From: Bretschneidera sinensis
Lineage: Eukaryota; Streptophyta; Magnoliopsida; Brassicales; Akaniaceae
Reading direction: 5' to 3'
DNA: 64,000 nucleotides
NCBI GenBank assembly: GCA_023935145.1
Contig: CM043698.1
Coordinates: 80,928,001 to 80,992,000, forward strand
Translations under genes and position numbers: made by a program
The notes under the pieces: generated by a model
The model's input: the letters and a program-made list of their open reading frames with translations, nothing else
What the model was told of the DNA's origin: nothing
Databases searched by the model: none
In this document: piece after piece, positions 46,241-56,798 of the stretch
Layout of the letters: the number at the start of each line of letters is the position of its first letter
Numbering within the stretch: the stretch's first letter is position 1

Positions 46241-47326
46241 TGAAAAAAGAGAATTTTTTTCATTGGTTCTTAAAGAGATAACCAAGCACAAATATATATT
46301 AAGGAGATTGTAGCGTTTTTAATGGGCTCTTAAAGATACTGACTTAAATGGATTTAAATGTTGTTATATATGTGTTCAAGCTATAATATTTAAATTCTTT
46401 ACAATCTTTTAATTATTTCTTAACACAAGAGATCGGTTTTTTCTCCCTATTCCACTATAATCAAAGCTCCAGGTAGGTTACATAAAAAAAATTGTCATGA
46501 GTAATATACATAATGAAGCCATCTTTCTTTCTCTTTGATATATCCTTTTGTTTCCCATTCTCCCTCTCAATGTTCCCTCTCTCTCTCTCTAAATATACAA
46601 AATTCAATTTGAATCATAAGAAAAGGAGAAGGATCTTAAACTTTCCACGAAAACTGCAATTTTGTGTCCAAAAAGGATGATCACTTGCAAGAACAATTTT
46701 TTAGGTATCTATGTTTTAATTATATTTTCATTTATTTCCTACTATGAATTTTGATTTGTGATTTTAAACTACTAGATGTATTCTTCAATATTAATGGGAA
46801 TTTTTTTTTTTTTGTAATTCGATATTATCTTTTGTAGTTTAGGGAAATACTTTGCAAAGGAACCATGAATATAATGTATAAAGGCATCTGTTGAGGTCTT
46901 TGGAATGGAAGTAAGATTGAGTCAGGTGAAGCTTAATGGTGACTTTGGTTCTCCTTAGGAATTATGACAGCTTTACCTTCACACTACCGGTTTTCACTTA
47001 ACAAAATATTCTTCGTGAGGACATATTATGCAAACGATGTCATTGGAATTTTCTGATTCCTCCCTCCTTCATCATGTTCTTAGGCTTGATTTAATAAGCT
47101 AAGTTTAAAACACCCAACAAAAATTATAATATATTATATAGTTGTGGGTTGTGGAAATAAAACTTTTTTATTATTTGAAGTTTTCACATTTTATGTAAAT
47201 GAGAGGTTTCGAAACTTATGAGTTATATTCTTCTTCATTTATGTTTATTACTCTTTCTCATTTCATTTGAAATAAAAAAAAAAAATTCCTTTTTAAACGA
47301 GATAGATGTGCATTACAATGGTCTAG
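46241..47326. other. Unassigned sequence upstream of a Helitron-like end
   Basis: About 1.1 kb with no convincing gene. It contains a CT repeat (46575-46600), T-runs and ordinary AT-rich sequence. It may be the body of a non-autonomous Helitron whose 3' end lies at 47356, but no 5' TC end could be fixed. Confidence 0.4.
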
Positions 47327-47356
47327 CTCGTGCATAGCACAGGTATGTTCACTAGT
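47327..47356 (+). mobile_element. Probable Helitron 3' terminus
   Basis: A small hairpin (ctcGTGCataGCACag, 47327-47342) stands ten bases before CTAGT (47352-47356), followed by T. Plant Helitrons end in CTRRT with a GC-rich hairpin about 10 bases upstream and insert between A and T. This matches, including the common tagcac..gtatgttcac wording. Confidence 0.6.
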
Positions 47357-47427
47357 TGTTTACTATTTATAATGATAAAGAAAGGAATTTAATCAAATAT
47401 ATCACTAGTAACAAGCATGATATTCAT

Positions 47428-47721
47428 TGTTAAAGTATAAAGAATTAATTGGGTCCCAATCATTAATTTAAATTTTTGAGATAATTGGTAACTCAATTAT
47501 TTTTAATATGATATCAAAGCTCTAAGTCTTGATTTCGAATCCTAGGGATGCCTCATTTCATTTAATATTTGACTCAGCTCTTCTTTGCCTCACGTGCGAA
47601 GAATTTAGTCATTGAAGCGGCTTGCACATGAGGGTGTATATTACAATATAAAGAATTATTTGAGCACTCTCTCATCAACTTAAGCTTTTGACATAATTGG
47701 TAACTAAATTATTTCTTATTA
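47428..47721 (+). mobile_element. TRIM-B copy 1, miniature LTR element
   Basis: LTR-like copies of about 80 bases at 47428-47508 (tgttaaagtataaagaatt...) and 47639-47721 flank a 130-base interior. The interior begins tgatatcaaagctc, a changed initiator-Met primer site (TGGTATCAGAGCTC). There is no coding capacity. The same layout recurs at 48992-49316. Confidence 0.65.
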
Positions 47722-47907
47722 TGTTAACGTATATTGGTTTCCTATTATATTTAGCTTCCTATTTGGTTTGGATTCCTAAGTTTCTTATTGTGTTTGGATT
47801 ACTAATTCTATTAGGGTTTGCACTATTAGACTTTATGTAAGGCTTGTACTTTGTTTTTTAATACGCAGAATAATATAAAAAATCTTCCAATCTATCTTAT
47901 TTTAACA
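47722..47907 (+). repeat. Extra TRIM-A LTR
   Basis: A 186-base LTR (TGTTAACGTATATTGG...TTTTAACA) like 47939-48124. Instead of a primer site it is followed by a 27-base copy (47912-47938) of the sequence that precedes it (47695-47721). It therefore arose by tandem duplication of LTR plus flank. Confidence 0.75.
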
Positions 47908-47938
47908 TGACAATTGGTAACTAAATTATTTCTTATTA

Positions 47939-48990
47939 TGTTAACGTGTATTGGTTTCCTGTTACATTTAGTTTGCTATTGGGTTTGGATCCCTAAGTTT
48001 CCTATTGTGTTTGGATTACAAATTCTATTAGGTTTTACACTATTAGACTTTATATAAGGCTTGTACTTTGTCTTTTAATACATAGAATAATACAAAATTT
48101 CTTCCAATCTATCTTATTTTAACATGGTATCAGAGCTGTCGATTCTATTTTGAGAGTCGTCTCTAAGTGCTCACGTAATTTGGGCGAGTGGCCTAATCCT
48201 GCTCGTCCAACTATAGCCGTCATCTTTATTTCTTCTCTTTAATCCATCTTCTTTTTGTTCTTTAGATTTTTTTTCTCTTTATGATTGTAGCTATGTCTGG
48301 TTTTTTAATATTTTCATTGTCATACACCTTTGCGTGTTTCTTGGAGTCACCATTGTTGTGTTCCTTCGATCTAAAGAATTTTGTTGTTCCGATCATCAAC
48401 CTAACACTAGAGAATCACTATCTGGTGCCACCAACGACCAGATCTATTTCCTACACCAGTTTACCATTCGGACGAAGATTCTTGCTTGTGATGAAGGTTC
48501 TCGTTTTTTTAAGTTTCGGTCTTGAATCCTAGTAATCCCTTATTTTTGTATCCCTCGGTAATCCTCACCCAGTCTTATGAAGGGGTGTTAGAGTCGGTCT
48601 CATACTCTTCACTTTGTTTTGACCCATGTTTGTGTTCTTTTTTTGCTTCAAACAAATACATGTGCAAGAAGGTGAGCTTGCATGTAAGTTAGAGTCCTCA
48701 GAGTTCTTCATTGAAGATTGTCCTTCTCAGTTCTTCTCGATGCTTCTTTGATTTGGTTTACAAACTCAAGTTGGCATTCACTTTACTACCTTAAGTTTGA
48801 GGGGGGTTGTTAACTTATATTGATTTCCTATGGAATTAAGTTTTCCATTGGGTTTGGATTTCTAAGTTTCCTATTGTGTTTGGATTCCTAAGTCTATTAG
48901 GGTTTATACTATTAGACTTTATATAAGGCTTGAACTTTTTCTTTCAATACACACAATAATACAAAATTTCTTCCAATTTATCTTATTTTA
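47939..48990 (+). mobile_element. TRIM-A, small LTR element without clear coding capacity
   Basis: LTRs at 47939-48124 and 48808-48990 flank a perfect initiator-Met primer site (TGGTATCAGAGC, 48125-48136), about 670 bases of interior and a polypurine tract (aagtttgaggggggt, ending 48807). The interior has overlapping open frames of 83 and 63 codons (about 48281-48532) without known motifs. The right LTR lacks the CA end. It may be a deletion derivative of a Copia element. Confidence 0.75.
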
Positions 48991-48991
48991 T

Positions 48992-49316
48992 TGTTAAAGT
49001 ATAAGGAATTAATTGAGCTCTTTCTCATCAACTTAAGCTTTTGGGATAGTTGACAAATCAATTATTTCTCAATAAGGTATCAGAGCTCCAGGTATTGGTT
49101 TTTAGTCTTGAGGATAACCATTTTCATTTAATATTTGACCCAGTTCTTCTTTGTCCTTTTGGATGTTTGGGATTTCTTACATTTGGGTTTCACTTGCAAA
49201 GCATTAGTCATTCAATCGGCATTCACGTGAGAGAGCGTATTAAAGTATAAAGAATTAATTGGTCTCTTTCTCATCAACTTAAGTTTTTAAGATAATTGGT
49301 AACTTAATTTTTCTTG
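48992..49316 (+). mobile_element. TRIM-B copy 2
   Basis: LTR-like copies at 48992-49074 and about 49238-49316 with aggtatcagagctcc (primer site, 49075-49089) between them and a 150-base interior. It resembles TRIM-B copy 1 throughout (for example catttaatatttgac and agttcttctttg). It lies directly against the end of TRIM-A. Confidence 0.65.
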
Positions 49317-49429
49317 ATGTTCATAATGGTGATTTGTTAACTCGAGTCAGATCTGTTAACTTGAGTCTATTAATTTTAATGGTTATCTTTGCATACAACT
49401 TACTCGTATGAATAAAGTGTGTAAAAAAT

Positions 49430-50293
49430 TAAGGGCTTGGATAGTCCACCAAGTAAAGGACCAAATATATGATGTTGAAGATTGTATGAACCCAAAAGCT
49501 AATTGGTTTTGGTTCTACTACCATATATATGCCCTTCAATAATCCAATTTCTTTTATATATGGGTTTGGTCTTTCACACCTCCTCACTCGCACGTGAATA
49601 TTCCCAACAATCTCCTCGTCATGTATGAGTCTCCTTGCACCATAGTCCAACATGCACACTTGAAAAGTCACCCGTTCTCTTATTGGGTCAGATAACCGCA
49701 CACTGATTTTCAACGAGCTTTATAAAATCCACCTTGCGAACTGCACAAACTTCGCCGTGTGAACATCACCTGTTCATCACACAAGTCACATTGTTCACAC
49801 CAAATGAGTCTTTCGAGCTCCCCTTATTGTTTGTTCTCTTATTGGGGCCAATGAACTGCACACTAATTTTCAAAAATGAGCTTTATTGATTCCACTTTGC
49901 GAATCACTCAGATTTCACCATACGAATATCACTTGCTCGCCACACAAGTCACCTCATTTGCACCACATGAGTCCCATGAACTCCCTTAGTTGTTTGACTA
50001 TAATACCGCAAGCATCTTGGAGTCAACCATATGATCTTTCATGTCCAACTGAACCATTGAGGTTCTAATACCACTTGTTAGGTATGACGACTCAAGTTTG
50101 AGAGAAACTTTGAATAGTAGAGATTATTTATTAAAAACCCAAATATATGATGTTGGAAACTATATGAATCCAAAAGTTTAAGCTAATGGGTTCCGATTCT
50201 ACCATCATATATATGCCCTTCAATAATCCAATTTTTTTTTCTTATAAAATTGATTTTCTATATTTTCTCACTCACACATGAATATTTCTAACA
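49430..50293 (-). mobile_element. TRIM-C, miniature LTR element
   Basis: Minus-strand element with a 5' LTR at 50076-50293 (TGTTAGAAATATTC...CATACCTAACA) and a primer site TGGTATTAGAACC (50061-50073), two bases away. The interior of 466 bases has no coding sense. A purine tract acgaggagat leads to the 3' LTR (from 49609 leftward, TGTTGGGAATATTC). The 3' LTR diverges near its outer end around 49430. The words taaagtgtgtaaaaaat and taaagtgtataaaaaat flank the element. Confidence 0.72.
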
Positions 50294-50299
50294 TAAAGT

Positions 50300-50861
50300 G
50301 TATAAAAAATCATGCAAATATTACACACAGTTAAAATGAAACTATTGCGACAACGGTAACTATGCTAGATATACCTCATGAGAAAATTATCCCACTAATA
50401 AAATTTCTTCAATTTTGTGGCAATTACTAATTTACTATGATTCCATTTGTTTTCAAATTAATAGTATTTACATGGAAAATGAATTTCGTCTGATCATACT
50501 TTTCTATCTAATCATTTTTTTTTATTTGGATGAGAGTGGAAAACATGACTTAAATATCAATTTGTTTATCTCTGTGAGACAAATAATTAGATGACTTTTT
50601 AAATATTTATTAATTGACAGATATTTTGTTAGTACTGCTAAATGGAGAAAAGAGATTGTGTAAACTATATAAATGTGGGGTTTTTTTTTTCATTCCTAAT
50701 CTTTACGTGGGAATTTCGTTAAACTTGAGTGGTGTGAAGAGTATCTTTCTTTTTCACTCTATCATATCATTTTACATCAAATCAACTTCTTTTTTTGCTG
50801 TAAATCAAATTACATTATAACTAATGTAACATTAAATAAACTTAACACATGAAAATGTTAT
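50300..50861. other. AT-rich intergenic sequence, nothing recognised
   Basis: No protein, repeat or RNA signal was seen here. It separates TRIM-C from the left terminal-like sequence of the candidate gene-capture element. Confidence 0.6.
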
Positions 50862-51060
50862 GGCATGTTTGGTAACAGTTTTCAATTTTCAGTGTTCGAA
50901 AAGAGTTTCTAAAAATAGTTTTCTGATGAAAACATGTTTGAATAACTGTAACTCGAAAACTATTTCCAAAACAATTTTCAGTGAAATGTTGTTTGGATAA
51001 TCAGTGTTCGAAAACTGTTTGGATTACACTTTCTTAAAATTGTTTTCAGTGATCAGTTTA
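50862..51060 (+). repeat. Left long terminal sequence, possibly Mutator-like
   Basis: Starts GGCATGTTTGGTAACAG. It contains, in order, agtgttcgaaaa, atgtttgaataactg, aacaattttca, tgtttggataatcagt and again agtgttcgaaaa. The reverse complement of 55165-55312 shows the same order of words. Internally repeated tgtttgg(a)taa words are seen in both. No clear TSD was found, so the transposon assignment is tentative. Confidence 0.5.
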
Positions 51061-51979
51061 AATTTTAATATCTAAAATTAATTTTATTTCTCATATTTAC
51101 TAAATATAATTTTTTAAGCACATACCAAATACTTGGAAATAATTAATATTATTTTATTTTTAAAATGTTAGTATTTTTTATATATCATTGATCAAACATG
51201 ACAACACTCTTCACCTGGTCATGTCATGTTAGTTTGTTAAATAAATTCTTAAAAATAAAAAATACAATACAACTTTCACAATTTGATAAAATATGAACAA
51301 CCAACCCATCAAATATAATATTCAAGTTTATTCAATATCTAAAAAATGACATAATATTTTTCTTCTTAAAAATAAGTTCAAGTTTGTACATGGATAACCG
51401 GAATCCACCAAATAATACTCACCTATAAGTCATACAAATTCTCTTAGTACATATCAATCAATTAGTATATAATTTCAACTTAGTACTAAAATAGATTTAC
51501 TATTAGTAGGCCAAAGAAATTGAGCATCTGTTTGTTCCCCAATGTTAGTCCAAGGAAAATGCAATTTAGATTCAGGCTTCCATCAAACAGAGGAAGCTTA
51601 CCACGTCAATGTCAATGTTATGCATCAGTTTGTTCCAAAGTCATTCATATCCAATAAAAATCTTATATATCAGTTTGTCATACCCATATTCCACATTCAT
51701 GCAAAACAGACTATTGGTTCCAAAATCATAATTCATACTATAAATTATAAATCTTCTTCAAGTGCCAAAACATCAAAACACAAGCACAATGAAATTGCAC
51801 CAAGGCAAACCGATAATTAAAGATCTTAAGCTTCACTGCCATTTCATAGGCATAGTCTCAGTACATTGGGTGTAACCTGACAAGGGAACCACCAGATAGC
51901 TCAAAACTTAGTAGTACTCTAACAAAGGAAAGAGAAGATAGATGGTGAGCAGCAGCTAACAATTCAACAACGCACAAGT
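51061..51979. other. Noncoding sequence downstream of the NDPK fragment
   Basis: AT-rich with no gene. The part nearest the NDPK fragment (about 51540-51979) is less AT-rich and may be its former 3' untranslated region. Two short words found here (attagtatataatttcaac at about 51461 and attagtaggccaa at about 51499) recur in swapped order near 53265-53305. Confidence 0.5.
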
Positions 51980-52932
51980 TTACTCATATATCCATGGTTG
52001 AAGGCTATTCTGCTAGCTAACAGGGCCATCTGGGAACCACAAAGCAATTTCCTTCTTAGTACTCTCAACTGAATCACTGCCGTGAATAACATTCCTGCAC
52101 AACCAAAGTAATTTCTCGATATCAAATGTTATTAAGATCTCTGCACACGTGCTCCTAGTTGATGTTTGGTATCAAGGAAACTTCATGAAGAATAAAGGCA
52201 TAATAAAGATAAAGTTATAAATTTCATCACAACACTTCAGTTTCACAGCTTTAAGCAATTTCAATATGAACTAGAAAAAAATATGAAGTCACAAGCTCTC
52301 CCAAGTATTATCAAGAGTGGAGGCTTTGGACGTTGATAATAAAAGAATCAAGAAAATTTGCAAAGGTCTTGTAATAAGGGTATAATTGTATAAATTCATT
52401 TTGAAATAGTGGTCTTAACTATACCGATTAATCTGAACACCTACCATAAAATATAAAAATTGATACAACATATGCATGATGCATTGAAATTAACATGAAC
52501 ATGCATTTAATGTATGATTTCTGCATTATAAAAAAAATGTATGATATCTGCAATATTTATCTTTTAGGTGGTTTCTGCAATATAATTTGTAGCTTGTTCA
52601 AAGTTCATCACATATGAATGTCTCAATAGGAGTAAAGGCTACTCTAAGCACATAGAAGGACACAAACAAGCAGTACTCAGTAAGAAAAGAGGTGAATTAC
52701 CTGCCAATATCAATTGCAAAATCACCACGGATGGTTCCAGGGGCAGATTCAGTAGGGTTTGTGGCTCCAATTATCTTTCGACCAGTTGTAACAACATTCT
52801 TACCCTCCCAAATCATTGCAACAACAGGACCAGATATAATGTAATCAACAAGCCCACTGAAGAATGGTTTTGCAGACAGGTCAGCATAATGACTTTCAGC
52901 AAAAGAACGGTCAACGTTGATCAGCTTCAAAC
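51980..52932 (-). pseudogene. Nucleoside-diphosphate kinase fragment, two exons, first coding exon missing
   Basis: NDP kinase passes a phosphate from ATP to other nucleoside diphosphates through a phospho-histidine. Exon 2 is 52701-52932 (acceptor AG at 52933-52934, donor GT at 52699-52700). It reads [30 protein letters not shown] and [11 protein letters not shown] to FAIDIGR. Exon 3 starts at 52094 after an AG acceptor; the intron is 606 bases. It reads [20 protein letters not shown], with the catalytic His in IHGSD. A TAG at 52013-52015 replaces the Trp codon expected after DGPV. The same frame then continues ten codons (ending PWIYE) to a TAA at 51980-51982. The N-terminal exon with the KPDG motif, about 30 residues, is not found up to 55.3 kb. 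Both splice phases fit. This is a recently broken or captured gene copy. Confidence 0.85.
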
Positions 52933-54482
52933 CTAATACCATTTTTAGCGAAAATGAGATAAGCAACAAGCTTCAAGGCTCTGCTAAGTAAAATCAACTT
53001 TCATTTATCAAATGCAAAAAAGTTGCACACATGAAGCCTAAATTTACTTATTTTCCAATTTGAAAATCCATCAGAATTTTCCAAGTTACACATTCACATG
53101 GCTTTAAATATTCAATGGGGTTCTCGTAAGAATTTACTGGAAAACTAGTGGAGGTTATAGAGTAAACAACCAAAACTGGTCATAGTTCAGGAAACTATTT
53201 GCCAATCAATTGTAGAATTTAGAAACCATGATCAGCAACCACGTGAGCAAATGTCATTAGTAGGCCAAGGAAGCCTGGATTTACCATTAGTATATAATTT
53301 CAACGTATGAATCAGGTCCTCAGTCTATTGGAAATCTTCTTAATGAATAACTCACTAAAGAAGTCATAATTTCAGAAAATGAACTAATGCAGAAAAAAAT
53401 CACAGTAGCTCATTCATCACAATTTAATCTTTGCAATACCTTGTCTAATCTAACAATATCATCCTAGTAACCCTTCTTGAATAATATAAGAACAAAGAAA
53501 AAGCTTTTTTTTTTATAAAAAAGTGAATAAAAAAAGAAAACCTTTAGCATTTGAAAAAGAAAAAACCAGAAAAAAAAAGCCTCAAAAGGGATTGTTCCAG
53601 AAAAAAAAAAAAAAAAAAAAAAAAAAAGGAATAACTTTGACAGAAAACATAGAGCATGCTCTAATTAAGCATACTACATATAACCAGCAAGGGGAATTTT
53701 AAAAGTTACTTAGAATTTTCCATGGCTGAAAAGGAGGAAATACATGTAAATTGTATCAACTGAAATTGTATCTGAAAAGACAAATAATTATGCATACCAT
53801 ATACATAAAAATAAAAATAAAAAAAGATCTTTAAGTTTAAATACATTCACATACAAAGAATAAAGTGTCAATCTCTTATATTTATTATTTATTTAAAGAC
53901 CTTCTATGTGAAAAGGGTTCGATCACATAACCAACAACGATGCGCATACTGCAGAACAACAAGCAGTGAACCACCCAAGGGTAGATAATATTGTAGCTTC
54001 CTCTCCATTAAGAGCATCTCACATGCATCTCTAGTGTTTCCCCTACCACCAACCTGGCCTCTCCTTCTATTTACCATGGGCATAATTAATTCTTTAAATT
54101 TTCATGCATTTTTACTTTTCAAATTCTGTTACCATGTCTTATCAATGATAAACATGAAATAAAAAGCAAGTGGTTTCTTTTTTCATACAAGAGCAACAAA
54201 GCAAATGATTGTCTAAATGGTTTAACTTTAAAAGAATAAATGAAATACTCATTTAAAGAATAAATGAAAAAATGAACTCCATCACAGAAGAGCATGCAAA
54301 ATCACATAAGGTAAATACAAACATCTAATACCATCTCAACCGCAAAGAAAGGAAGAACACGCAAATTTCATAGCACACACATTTATAAACACATATTTCC
54401 CCATAAATATATTGGATCCACCCTCAATAGAAAATATCATGCAAACAGGATAGGAAGGAATCCCAAAACCAAAAGACAGAGA
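52933..54482. other. Upstream intron or intergenic sequence of the NDPK fragment
   Basis: If the NDPK fragment was transcribed, this would be its first intron. It contains A-runs (53596-53627 is nearly pure A) and no sequence resembling the missing first exon on the minus strand. No other gene was seen. Confidence 0.55.
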
Positions 54483-55164
54483 GAGAAAAAGATGTAAAGG
54501 GATTTAACTAGTGGTTGGACGACGGGGCTGAATCAACTTGGAGGATGACACCTGAATCAATATGAAGGACGGTGGTTGAATCTGAGGAAAAATCAGTGAT
54601 AAGTGAACTAAGGATGAAATACAGAGAAATTAAAAAATAGAGAGAGACAGAGAGAGAACGAAGAAAGAAAAAGAAAAAGTCGCATACCTTAAATCACCAT
54701 AAATCATCAGCAAATTAAGTGTTCTTGAGAAAAATTGTAGGACGCCGCTTTTGTCGAGCTTCGAAAGGCTTTGGTATCAGATGGGGCCTGCGATTTCTTC
54801 ACAGCAAGGGTGGGAGAAGAGAGTCTAAATGGGTTTCTGTGGACGGTGACAAAATGGGTCAAGAGGATGGTAACGGTGACGGCACTAGTAAAGTGGACGG
54901 TGACAAAATGGGTGATGGTAACGAAGAGAGGAGAGATGGGTTTCTATTTCAGTTCATGGTGATGGAGTGTTAGACGAGAGAGAAGGTAAGCTGGGTAAGG
55001 AGGAGTGGGTTTTACGGTGAGCTTTTGGGTAAGGAGGATGGCAAGAGTGGAGAGATGCAGAAGAGAGAGAGGGTAGAGATGCAGAAGAGAGATGAGACTC
55101 GCAAAAGAGACAGAACACTCGATTGAGAGCAGTGAGCAGAGGGTAGATGGCAGAGAGCAAAGAG
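54483..55164 (-). promoter_or_regulatory. Pyrimidine-rich promoter/5' exon-like region (minus strand)
   Basis: On the minus strand 55160-54980 is strongly CT-rich, like plant core promoters and 5' leaders. A possible 5' exon ends with AAG at 54686 before a good donor (GTATGC). Its ATG codons do not join in frame to NDPK exon 2. The plus strand has an 84-codon open frame (54719-54973) with a duplicated gacggtgacaaaatgggt word (54842 and 54897); it looks compositional. The role as promoter is inferred only from composition and position. Confidence 0.4.
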
Positions 55165-55312
55165 CAGTGTTTAGGTGCTGCAGTGTTTTAACACTGAAAT
55201 AATGAAAACTCTTTTTAAAAACTGCTTATCCAAACATAACAATAGAGATTTGAAAATTGTTTTTGGGTTTTCAACACTAAAAAAGTAAAAATTCTTTCCA
55301 AACATACTTTAT
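55165..55312 (-). repeat. Right long terminal sequence, inverted relative to 50862
   Basis: Read on the minus strand from 55312 it gives GTATGTTTGG, then agtgttgaaaa, aacaattttca, atgtttggataagcagt and agtgttaaaacactg. These are the same words in the same order as the left sequence at 50862. Identity is partial, as expected for old terminal inverted repeats. Confidence 0.5.
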
Positions 55313-55839
55313 GAAACCATTTTCTATAAAAAAAAAAAAATAAAATAAAATCATTGGAACAAATGAAGCCTATAAGAAAACTCGTATAGCATATTTTAAA
55401 ATGTTTTAAAAATTTTAAGTTTCAATAATTCAAATTATATTTAAACAACTCACCAAATAATATTTATATAACTCATAACTTCATTTTCTTTTTATGTGGG
55501 ATCGGATTCGCTCATGATATTACAATATACACTGTCAAAACACAAACACGATCACGAATATTGCAATCATAATTCTATGGAAAAAGAATTAGAATGCTAG
55601 TTAGCTATTTCCCCCATTTAAATACAACTCTATTAAGTAAATTCAATCGATTAAATTAACATTTGACAAGAAGAATAAATTGGGCAACATGATTTGCAAT
55701 TTACATGTATATATATACCAATGAACATAATAATTAATTGTGTATCTATACAAAGAATTAATACACGGAAACTATATGATTAAGTACACTATATATTACT
55801 ATATGCTCTGAAATTTCTGTATAATTTCATAGTCATTAA
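55313..55839. other. Intergenic sequence downstream of the VQ gene
   Basis: AT-rich, no gene seen. The part next to 55840 would hold the 3' untranslated region of the VQ gene. Confidence 0.6.
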
Positions 55840-56388
55840 TTATATTAACCCTGATAACTCATTGTCATATATGCTGACCTCTTGCTGAAGCTGATCAACA
55901 TAACTATTATAGCAATAAGCAGGATACGGCTGATCAACGTCTAATAGCCATGACTCCAAATCTTGATATGCAATTAAATCCTCCTCCTTCTGATCATTCA
56001 TGGAGAAATATTCAGACGAAATCCGGTAGTCATAAGCTTCCTCTGCGAAAGGTATACGTAATTGGTCGTCGCAAAATTCAAACGAATCGACAGATGCATC
56101 TAAGGAAGGTTCCATGCTACTAATTTGAGGCATGCTGCTACTGATGAAATCTTCTTGATCAATATCTATAACTGTTTGTGGCATATTAGGTAATATTGGT
56201 GATGGTGGTGGTGGGATTAGTGAGGTAATTTTGGTTCTTCCATTGCCTGTTAGCTCTTGAACAAGGGTCTTGAAGCTTGAGGTATCGGTGATGTAAACCT
56301 TTGGCTTTAAGTTTCTTATCAAGCTGTTGAGATGCTTCTTCTCAGTCTTAGATATTTTCAATGCTTGACTTATAACTTTCTTCCCCAT
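55840..56388 (-). CDS. VQ-motif-containing protein
   Basis: Intact 182-codon frame without introns, as is usual for this family of plant regulators. VQ proteins act in the nucleus (some also in plastids) as partners of WRKY transcription factors and substrates of MAP kinases. The hallmark FxxxVQxLTG is complete at residues 39-48 (FKTLVQELTG), preceded by KPKVYITDTSS. The N-terminus is basic (GKKVISQALKISKTEKKHL). Pro-rich (PPPPSP, 59-64) and acidic segments follow; the C-terminal half is rich in Asp, Glu, Ser and Tyr, which suits a transcriptional partner. The start ATG at 56388 is the first in the frame and lies about 70 bases after a TATA-like box. I cannot assign it to a numbered member. 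Confidence 0.93.
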   Translation of the reverse strand: MGKKVISQALKISKTEKKHLNSLIRNLKPKVYITDTSSFKTLVQELTGNGRTKITSLIPPPPSPILPNMPQTVIDIDQEDFISSSMPQISSMEPSLDASVDSFEFCDDQLRIPFAEEAYDYRISSEYFSMNDQKEEDLIAYQDLESWLLDVDQPYPAYCYNSYVDQLQQEVSIYDNELSGLI

Positions 56389-56456
56389 GATTAATTTTCA
56401 AGGTATATAATTCCATCTGGGTTAATTTGATAGCGGAGGATCCCAAGAGCTATATG

Positions 56457-56468
56457 TGGTATATATAC
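56457..56468 (-). promoter_or_regulatory. TATA-like box of the VQ gene
   Basis: The minus strand reads TATGTATATATA about 70-80 bases upstream of the VQ start codon, a plausible core promoter. Other AT-rich matches nearby make it uncertain. Confidence 0.5.
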
Positions 56469-56792
56469 ATATAGATTATAATTCTGAATTCAATTAATTA
56501 ATTACTCAATTGGGTAAGTATATATGTTTAAATTAATTTGAGGGTGATGGAAACAAAACAAGTTATAATTCATCGAGTAAAGAAAAGATGCTGATAACGA
56601 TGCTATTTTTTACAACTAAATTTGGTGATAGGAATCCTTATTCCTTAACCACCAACCAATTTAATTTATTAATTATCATATTATATATTATATACTATAT
56701 GCTTAATATTTTGTCGTAAGTATAAATGACCAATCAAAAGAAGAAGAAAAATGCTAAGGTTTGTACGTATAAACATGGAGAACTTAGATGTT

Positions 56793-56798
56793 GGTCAA
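56793..56798 (-). promoter_or_regulatory. W-box upstream of the VQ gene
   Basis: TTGACC on the minus strand about 405 bases upstream of the ATG, the core site for WRKY factors. Six-base matches occur by chance, so this is only suggestive. Confidence 0.35.

Noticed and set aside
46573..46600. CT repeat considered as the 5' end of the Helitron
   Set aside because: Helitron 5' ends start with TC after an A and usually TCTCTACTA-like text; this run is plain simple sequence and offers no fixed start.
54719..54973. 84-codon Gly/Asp-rich open frame on the plus strand
   Set aside because: Lies opposite a pyrimidine-rich promoter-like region and owes its length to a duplicated short word; no known protein.
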